Shown piece after piece: positions 61,442 to 64,000 of a DNA stretch of 64,000 bases. Position numbers and translations under genes: made by a program. Under the pieces are notes generated by a model. The model saw nothing but the letters and a program-made list of their open reading frames with translations, was not told the origin of the DNA and made no database searches. Position 1 is the first letter of the stretch; every line of letters begins with the position of its first letter. Source of the DNA: Paenibacillus oryzisoli (GTDB lineage: Bacteria; Bacillota; Bacilli; Paenibacillales; NBRC-103111); the NCBI RefSeq assembly GCF_001653565.1, contig NZ_LYPB01000081.1:62001-126000 (forward strand). Direction: 5' to 3'.

Positions 61442-62782
61442 CTATGTAAATTGCCGAGTGCCGAGATCTTTGCGTCGATACACACTTAGGATGAGACCAA
61501 GGGCTATGAATTGAAAAATGACAAGAGACCCGCTATAGCTTATAAGAGGGAGATGGAAAGAGCTAAACGGAGCTAGACCGATCCACATGAGCATATTCCA
61601 CACATATTGTATGACAAACAGGCTCAATAACCCGGATACTAGAGCTTTGCCATAGGGATCTCTCGCCTTCCGAGAAACGCCAACCATTTGTTGGACGAAC
61701 AAAGTTACCATAATGACCATAGCGATACCAGCCCCCCAGCCAAAACAATAGATGAGAAAAGGGAACATCATTTCGGCTTGAAGATATGGCAAAGCGTTAA
61801 GAGGGGCTCCAAATCCATGTCCCGACCAACCAGCGGATTGCATCGCTATTTTGGACTGGGTAAGCAGGAAGTTCATTCCTCGCGTATCTTCAGTTGGATG
61901 TATAAAAGCGAAAATACGGTTTAATTTATAGGATTGACTAAGTAAGAACCATCCCAAGGCAACAGTAAATAGACTACAATGAGCAATGAGCACCCTGTGT
62001 TTCATTCTCAAAACCTGTAACAAAGTCAAACATCCTATAAAGAATAGAATAAAATTATCTATATTATGTATACTCAACATTAGCAAACCTGCCAGCCAAA
62101 CAGTTCCCACATTGATCCAACTCCTACGTAGGAATGCGGTCATGAAGGATTCGTTGGCAACGAATCGCTGTGACGTACTCCAAATACCTGCTAAAGCTAT
62201 GAGCAGCAAATAGGGGCTGAGCGCTGGAATATTCATTTGGAAGGGGTACCAATTGACATACCCTCTAGATCCATTCGTCAAATTCCCGAATAGGTAGACA
62301 TAGATGAGCAAGGCAATAGTCCCCACATAAAGTCCCCAGGAAAACTTGGCTAACTTCCTATAATTGCTAAAGCCAATGATCAACATTAAACATGAACCAA
62401 TGCCCAGATACACGATTTGTTTGAGCCCGATAGAAGTTAAGCCTAGACGATTGACTAGCGCAGTCTGAGCAGAAAATATAGCAACCAATCCAATCGTCAT
62501 AAAAAGCACAACAACAGCCAGCAGCCCCCAATTAAACCGAGGCCGATGAGCAAGATGGAATTGCTGCCCGATCGCATCAGGCATGCCCATTTGAGCAATG
62601 GATTCCTTGATTGCTGCATCCAACTCAACCCCGTTACTTAGCTTATCCTCAATTAATTCCTCCAAATGACTTTGGAGCTCCATACGGACTTCCTTGTGAA
62701 CCTCTTTTGCTTTAATTTCGCGACAAACCTGCTTCAGAAAAAGCGAGATTTCCTCATGCTGGCGAACACGGAAACTGCTCAT
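61442..62782 (-). CDS. FtsW/RodA/SpoVE-family protein with N-terminal HAAS domain
   Basis: 446 residues from the ATG at 62782, which overlaps the PadR stop by 4 bp; a longer frame starts at 62833. Residues 1-75 form an alpha-helical HAAS-type domain (E-V-R-M-E-L-Q-S-H-L-E-E-L-I-E-D-K-L), usual in proteins paired with PadR regulators. The rest has about ten helices with SEDS-family features: I-G-L-V-A-I-F-S-A-Q, Q-S-A-G-W-S-G-H-G-F-G-A-P, F-P-F-L-I-Y-C-F-G-W and L-P-L-I-S-Y-S-G-S at the end. SEDS proteins polymerise peptidoglycan glycan strands. Whether this variant is active is unknown. Confidence 0.85.
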   Translation of the reverse strand: MSSFRVRQHEEISLFLKQVCREIKAKEVHKEVRMELQSHLEELIEDKLSNGVELDAAIKESIAQMGMPDAIGQQFHLAHRPRFNWGLLAVVVLFMTIGLVAIFSAQTALVNRLGLTSIGLKQIVYLGIGSCLMLIIGFSNYRKLAKFSWGLYVGTIALLIYVYLFGNLTNGSRGYVNWYPFQMNIPALSPYLLLIALAGIWSTSQRFVANESFMTAFLRRSWINVGTVWLAGLLMLSIHNIDNFILFFIGCLTLLQVLRMKHRVLIAHCSLFTVALGWFLLSQSYKLNRIFAFIHPTEDTRGMNFLLTQSKIAMQSAGWSGHGFGAPLNALPYLQAEMMFPFLIYCFGWGAGIAMVIMVTLFVQQMVGVSRKARDPYGKALVSGLLSLFVIQYVWNMLMWIGLAPFSSFHLPLISYSGSLVIFQFIALGLILSVYRRKDLGTRQFT

Positions 62783-63111
62783 ACGCCGCCCTCCCCAAGT
62801 ACACGATCTACTGTATTGCGAAAAAGTGACCATTCCTGTTTCTTGACGTTGAGCTCACCTTTACCTTGCTTCGTTAGGCGGTAATATTTGCGCTTGCGGC
62901 CGTCTTTCTCATCCCAGTAGGCCTCTACAAAGCCTTCAGATTCCAACGTGTGCAGAATCGGATAGAGGGTTCCCTCCTTAAGGGTGAACACGCCATCGGA
63001 ATGCTTCTCCATCTCTTTGGTCATCTCGTAGCCGTACATGTCCTTTCGATCCAAAAGGGTAAGAATTAGAATGACGGTGCTTCCTTTCATAAGTTCTTTA
63101 CTGATTTTCAT
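62779..63111 (-). CDS. PadR family transcriptional regulator
   Basis: 110 residues from the ATG at 63111, with AAGGAG 6-8 bp upstream; the longer frame to 63174 lacks that. The PadR winged helix includes L-L-D-R-K-D-M-Y-G-Y-E-M-T-K-E-M, L-K-E-G-T-L-Y-P-I-L-H-T-L-E-S-E-G-F-V and R-K-R-K-Y-Y-R-L-T-K-Q-G. It typically represses a HAAS-domain partner encoded next to it, as here. Confidence 0.92.
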   Translation of the reverse strand: MKISKELMKGSTVILILTLLDRKDMYGYEMTKEMEKHSDGVFTLKEGTLYPILHTLESEGFVEAYWDEKDGRKRKYYRLTKQGKGELNVKKQEWSLFRNTVDRVLGEGGV

Positions 63112-63314
63112 GGTTGGCTCCTTCTGGACTATAGAATTGCGATGCATCGAATATCTAGGTATAGTATAAATCAAAAGAAAACCATTGGCAATGTTATCCA
63201 GCTAGTTTATATCCAATAATTCTCCAACGAACATTCCAACGAAGATAAATTCAGTACACGAATCGGATAAAATCGGATATGTACTTTGGAAAACATGCCC
63301 TTTATAATTGAGAC

Positions 63315-63329
63315 TGAGAATTATTATCA
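63315..63329. promoter_or_regulatory. Fur box upstream of siderophore-binding gene
   Basis: TGAGAATTATTATCA differs from the 7-1-7 Fur consensus TGATAATNATTATCA at one position. It lies about 93 bp before the start codon. Confidence 0.75.
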
Positions 63330-63422
63330 ATCATAAAAAATAGGGAGTCAGCATCAGCATTCTAAATAGATGGCGTGTTTATCACCCGTGTGTGCTTTGC
63401 TGTACAAGGAGGAAGAAACCGA

Positions 63423-64000
63423 ATGAAATCTTTAAAAATGATGATCGTGCTGTTGCTAGCACTAGCCGTGACGGCTTGTGGCAGTTCGACAACAGGCGGA
63501 AATGCAAGCAGTACGAGTAGTCCAAGTGCATCACCAGAAGCGGCTAAAGCTACGGCTGCAGCAGCCGTAGAGAAAACCATCAAACATGCCATGGGGACAG
63601 TTACTTTGAAGAAAAAACCAGAACGAGTAGTTGTGTTATTCAATGGTATGACGGATATCGTTACACACTTAGGCGTCAAGCCAGTCGGTTCGGTTGAGTC
63701 ATGGGAAGAGAAGCCTTGGTACAACTATTTGAGAGCTAGTATGGAAGGCGTTAAGAACCTAGGTGAAGAAACACAGCCGAACGTTGAGGCGATCGTAGCT
63801 TTGAAACCAGACTTGATTATCGGGACCAAAGCTCGTCACGAGAAAATTTATCCGCAATTGGAAAGCATTGCGCCTACGCTCATTACGGAAGAAATTTTTG
63901 ACTGGAAAGCGAATTTGAAGTATGCATCGGATGCCCTATATAAGGAGCAAGAAGGTGCGAAGATTATCGCAGATTGGGATAAAGGGGTAGCTGAGTTTAA
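63423..64000 (+). CDS. Iron-siderophore ABC transporter substrate-binding lipoprotein (3' end outside window)
   Basis: Visible 192 residues; AAGGAGGAA upstream of ATG 63423. Signal peptide with lipobox V-T-A-C at about residue 19, a Ser/Ala-rich linker, then the FhuD/FecB-like fold: T-V-T-L-K-K-K-P-E-R-V-V-V, L-G-V-K-P-V-G-S, E-A-I-V-A-L-K-P-D-L-I-I-G, I-Y-P-Q-L-E-S-I-A-P-T. It binds ferric siderophores outside the cell. The upstream Fur box indicates iron repression. Confidence 0.92.
   Translation, partial: MKSLKMMIVLLLALAVTACGSSTTGGNASSTSSPSASPEAAKATAAAAVEKTIKHAMGTVTLKKKPERVVVLFNGMTDIVTHLGVKPVGSVESWEEKPWYNYLRASMEGVKNLGEETQPNVEAIVALKPDLIIGTKARHEKIYPQLESIAPTLITEEIFDWKANLKYASDALYKEQEGAKIIADWDKGVAEF

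Noticed and set aside
1..64000. tRNA, rRNA, riboswitch and complete insertion sequence
   Set aside because: None was recognised by reading; this is a limit of manual inspection, and a covariance-model search would be decisive.

Overview
The window looks like chromosomal DNA of a soil Paenibacillus or close relative. This is inferred from strong GGAGG-type ribosome binding sites with frequent TTG/GTG starts, LplA/LplB/YtcP-type sugar transporters with YesM/YesN two-component partners, several secreted proteins carrying the copper-amine-oxidase-N 'stalk' domain, and many regulators and carbohydrate enzymes. No rRNA, tRNA, phage or complete insertion sequence was recognised.

Layout. 1-11.6 kb is a pectin-use cluster: a GH105-type unsaturated rhamnogalacturonyl hydrolase (cut by the window edge), a PL22-type oligogalacturonate lyase, a related beta-propeller protein, a large secreted beta-helix protein and a secreted PL1 pectate lyase. 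The two secreted genes share an upstream 13-mer and a catabolite-repression-like site. The lyase gene ends directly against a 5'-truncated nucleotidyltransferase gene. 12-18 kb holds single genes (VOC protein, aminoglycoside-phosphotransferase-like kinase, YkvI-like membrane protein, GNAT acetyltransferase, Rieske protein, DUF4395, phytanoyl-CoA dioxygenase-like). 18.3-28.2 kb has a LacI-type regulator with a clear promoter and operator, then a sugar ABC importer operon with a dehydrogenase and a YesM/YesN pair. 28.4-35.8 kb is an Ugp-like importer with a glycerophosphodiesterase, a ROK regulator, an MFS transporter and an ABC ATPase. 35.8-45.2 kb carries L25/Ctc, a phytase-like esterase, a TetR regulator, two leucine-rich-repeat proteins and an RCC1-repeat protein; four of these have the stalk domain. 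45.8-54.9 kb holds a DrrAB-type exporter, a TerD-vWA protein, a GGDEF-EAL protein paired with a solute-binding lipoprotein, and three small housekeeping-type genes. 55.6-59 kb is an ECF42-type sigma operon with two YCII (DGPF-like) proteins and a matching promoter. 60-63.2 kb has small membrane proteins, an internally duplicated basic protein and a PadR / HAAS-FtsW pair. The window ends in a Fur-box-controlled iron-siderophore binding lipoprotein.

The most unusual signal is non-coding. Several intergenic regions (about 19.5, 45.6, 55.1, 59.4 and 60.5 kb) hold roughly 170-190 bp imperfect palindromes. Each is built from a unit of about 51 bp, two copies forward then two copies reversed. The unit sequence differs between families while the 51-bp spacing and dyad symmetry are kept. 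I know of no description of this class. A GC-rich block with four 40-bp tandem repeats (59.18-59.34 kb) and a 10-bp tandem array in front of the GGDEF-EAL gene are further oddities.
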